Shown one piece after another: positions 7,122 through 8,943 of a stretch of DNA of 8,943 nt (position 1 is its first letter; the number at the start of each line of letters is the position of its first letter). The notes beneath the pieces were generated by a model that saw nothing but the letters and a program-made list of their open reading frames with translations, had not been told where the DNA came from and did not search any database. The translations under genes were made by a program, and so were the position numbers. Source of the DNA: Burkholderiales bacterium (GTDB taxonomy: Bacteria > Pseudomonadota > Gammaproteobacteria > Burkholderiales > Usitatibacteraceae); contig JACMOJ010000020.1 of NCBI GenBank assembly GCA_014378085.1, forward strand, positions 1 through 8,943. Reading direction: 5' to 3'.

Positions 7122-8201
7122 ATGCATATGCTAGAGAAAGAGACCTCCATGAGGTTATCGATTCTTCGATTCCCGCTCATTGTTGGAGTCGTCTTTATCC
7201 ATAACGCCGATTTAGCGGCCAGATTTTCCAGCGGGAGCCTTGGCAGCACTGATGGCGGTGGGATAGCTGTTTTTTTCCGCAACTTGATCTCGTCGGGAGT
7301 GGCGAGAACTGCGGTCCCACTTTTCTTCTTGATGTCCGGGTACCTGTTTTTTCTCGGCGTCGAGTGGACCAGGGATAACTATATAGCGAAACTCAAATCC
7401 AGGGTTCGAACGCTCCTGATCCCATTTTTGCTTTGGAATACTGCGACCTTGGCCGTCATTGCGGTTGTACAGGCTTTGCCTGCCACAAGGCATTACCTGT
7501 CCGGAGCGAAAGCCGAAATTTCAAGTTATGAAATTTATGGCTATTTCGATGCAATTTTCGGCATCGACCGAATGCCGATTTCCTACCAATTCTGGTTTAT
7601 CCGTGACTTGATGGTGTTATGCATTCTTGCGCCCTTCATACATTACTTGGTCAGCAAACTGCCATTTCTTACACTGGGATGCCTGGGTGCTTCATGGTTT
7701 CTTGGAGTCTGGCCAGTTGCTGTGCCATCATCGGAGGCTGCGCTTTTCTTTGCGATCGGCACTGCGGTCGCGGTACCGGAACAAAGCTTGTTCCGGTTCG
7801 ATCGCCATTCAAATACAATTTACTTGATTTACCTGGTTGTTCTTTCTCTCGATATGTTTTCCATCGGGACAGCATGGGGCCAGTATATCCATCGCTTCGG
7901 GGTTTTGTTCGGTGTACTTTCCCTGCTGTGTTTGACAAGGCTGATTGTGGCGAGCAGGAAGGTCAGCCAATTTCTATTGGCTCTTTCCAGTGCAAGTTTT
8001 TTCGTCTTTGCTGCCCATGAACCCATGCTCACTATTGTAAAGAAAATTGCTTTTCAACTTATCCATCCAAATGCAGCAGCCACCTTTTTTGCTTTGTACC
8101 TGTTAATTCCACTTATCCTGGTATTTATTTTGGTCGAGGTATATAAACATTGCTCAAGGTGGTTTCCAAGGTTTACGAGTGTAATTGTCGGCGGACGTTA
8201 A
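7122..8201 (+). CDS. Acyltransferase-3 family membrane protein (putative polysaccharide O-acyltransferase)
   Basis: This 359-residue polytopic inner-membrane protein, with about ten hydrophobic segments, resembles the acyltransferase-3 family (OafA/OatA membrane domain). That family transfers acetyl or other acyl groups onto surface glycans. Family marks are RLSILRFPLIVGVVFIHN near the N-terminus (conserved Arg16 and His27 region), PLFFLMSGYLFF around residues 65-77, and the late AAHEPM segment. There is no SGNH-type extracellular domain, so it is the membrane domain alone. Start choice is loose: ATG 7122, ATG 7128 (GGA 7 nt upstream) and ATG 7149 are in frame. It lies 60 bp after the WecG-type gene. 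Base composition is clearly lower than its neighbours (47% and 35% GC in two sampled 60-bp stretches). This may reflect hydrophobic codons, recent acquisition, or both. Confidence 0.9.
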   Translation: MHMLEKETSMRLSILRFPLIVGVVFIHNADLAARFSSGSLGSTDGGGIAVFFRNLISSGVARTAVPLFFLMSGYLFFLGVEWTRDNYIAKLKSRVRTLLIPFLLWNTATLAVIAVVQALPATRHYLSGAKAEISSYEIYGYFDAIFGIDRMPISYQFWFIRDLMVLCILAPFIHYLVSKLPFLTLGCLGASWFLGVWPVAVPSSEAALFFAIGTAVAVPEQSLFRFDRHSNTIYLIYLVVLSLDMFSIGTAWGQYIHRFGVLFGVLSLLCLTRLIVASRKVSQFLLALSSASFFVFAAHEPMLTIVKKIAFQLIHPNAAATFFALYLLIPLILVFILVEVYKHCSRWFPRFTSVIVGGR

Positions 8202-8214
8202 AAGTTGGGCTCCG

Positions 8215-8232
8215 GTTGCCTTAGCAAGTTTT
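8215..8232 (+). terminator. Very weak terminator candidate after the acyltransferase gene
   Basis: TTGC-CTTA-GCAA followed by GTTTT forms a 4-bp hairpin with a short T-run, 14 nt after the stop codon. The stem is too short to be convincing alone. Confidence 0.2.
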
Positions 8233-8243
8233 GACTGCTGTGG

Positions 8244-8266
8244 TTCAGGCACCCGGGTTACCTGAA
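8244..8266. terminator. Hairpin between convergent genes
   Basis: TTCAGG (8244-8249) pairs perfectly with CCTGAA (8261-8266) around an 11-nt segment that contains the palindrome ACCCGGGT. It lies between the convergent stops of the acyltransferase gene (8201) and the beta-helix gene (8293), where a bidirectional terminator would be expected. There is no T-tract on either strand. Confidence 0.4.
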
Positions 8267-8272
8267 GTGCGA

Positions 8273-8290
8273 CCCTCGAGACGTCGAGGG
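8273..8290. terminator. Second hairpin between convergent genes, close to the beta-helix stop
   Basis: CCCTCGA (8273-8279) and TCGAGGG (8284-8290) form a perfect 7-bp stem with a 4-nt loop, two bases beyond the stop codon of the minus-strand gene. Position and strength suit a transcription stop or 3'-end protecting structure for that mRNA. The lack of a U-tract makes an intrinsic terminator uncertain. Confidence 0.45.
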
Positions 8291-8292
8291 CT

Positions 8293-8943
8293 CTACGGCG
8301 TGGTAAGAATTTTCTTTCCTCGGGGACCATTGGGAGGCACATCGGCAATTACATCGGTATTCACTGAATGGGCATCCTGCCGCATCTCGTTCTTCCCGCC
8401 TTGATAACTGTGAGCAATTCCGGGTCTGATGCCGTCCCATGTTTGGCCGAACACATTAAAATTGTTGCTGCGATAGGTGTTGTAATCGTAGATGGCGAAA
8501 TTTTTGTAGTTTATCCCGGCCTCGTGGTTAAAGGTTTGCTCACCGTTGGTCGACTTGAAGGTATTGCCGGTTACTTGGTTGTTGCGAACGTTGCCGACAT
8601 CCTGGGCGAATCCCAGGTGGGTGACGTCGCTGGAGGCGAACATATTGTTTGTGATGACGTTGTTAAAGCCATTGTGGACCATCATGCCGCGGTTATTGTT
8701 CGCGACCGTATTTCGGTTGACGGTGACGCCGTTGGCATGGTCGTCGAGGTAGATGCCGATCGCCTGGACGCCCCTGGTGTTAGTGACGGTGTTTCCTTCG
8801 ATAAGCAAGGTCAAGGGCTGCTCGTCGCGCGCCGAGGTATACACTGCCGCACAATCGTTCAGCCGCAAACACGACCTGTCGATAACGCTGTTGAGCACGA
8901 AAGTGAACCGGTTGTGGATCACGCTGATGCCATGGTAGGCCGA
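8293..8943 (-). CDS. Right-handed parallel beta-helix protein, C-terminal part (5' end outside window)
   Basis: The frame is open to the right edge of the window, so the visible 216 residues are the C-terminal part of a longer protein. An internal GTG at 8922 is not the likely start. The sequence carries asparagine-rich coils typical of PbH1-type parallel beta-helix repeats: IEGNTVTNTRGVQAIGIYL, VNRNTVANNNRGMMVHN, NVITNNMF, RNNQVTGNTF and similar, spaced about 22-24 residues apart. The fold is shared by polysaccharide lyases, hydrolases and C5-epimerases (AlgG type). In exopolysaccharide loci such proteins usually act on the polymer in the periplasm or outside. The catalytic residues, signal peptide and exact class cannot be judged from this part. 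It is convergent with the acyltransferase gene, so it is a separate transcription unit. Confidence 0.85.
   Translation of the reverse strand, partial: SAYHGISVIHNRFTFVLNSVIDRSCLRLNDCAAVYTSARDEQPLTLLIEGNTVTNTRGVQAIGIYLDDHANGVTVNRNTVANNNRGMMVHNGFNNVITNNMFASSDVTHLGFAQDVGNVRNNQVTGNTFKSTNGEQTFNHEAGINYKNFAIYDYNTYRSNNFNVFGQTWDGIRPGIAHSYQGGKNEMRQDAHSVNTDVIADVPPNGPRGKKILTTP

Overview
The window looks like part of an exopolysaccharide or capsule biosynthesis locus from a GC-rich betaproteobacterium, most likely Burkholderiales and perhaps Oxalobacteraceae (Massilia, Janthinobacterium and relatives). The family guess rests on the EF-G N-terminus, base composition and gene content. It is an inference that has not been checked by any search.

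Layout. The left edge (1-101, minus) holds the first 33 codons of an elongation factor G gene. Upstream of it on the same strand is a small gene of unknown function (398-721). A stretch of about 680 bp follows with no convincing gene but with two clear hairpins. The plus-strand polysaccharide genes then begin. They are GDP-L-fucose synthase (1401-2411), two tandem paralogous GNAT-fold (BcsL/CelD-like) acyltransferases (2578-3759 and 3783-4946), a GT4 glycosyltransferase (5138-6337), an overlapping WecG/TagA/CpsF-type glycosyltransferase (6261-7061), and a membrane acyltransferase of the acyltransferase-3 family (7122-8201). A convergent minus-strand gene for a right-handed beta-helix protein (8293 to beyond the window) closes the right side. 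Two hairpins lie between the convergent stops.

How the genes could work together. Fcl makes the donor GDP-L-fucose. The GT4 and WecG-type enzymes add sugars to a lipid-linked repeat unit on the cytoplasmic side. The acyltransferase-3 protein, and possibly the two GNAT-like proteins, decorate the glycan with acyl groups. The beta-helix protein could be a lyase, epimerase or hydrolase acting on the finished polymer. Polymerase, flippase, export genes and gmd are not in the window and would be expected outside it.

The most unusual part is the tandem GNAT pair, which shares a cysteine-containing motif at nearly identical positions. A 14-bp direct repeat straddles the start of the first copy. No CRISPR array, tRNA, rRNA or insertion sequence was seen.
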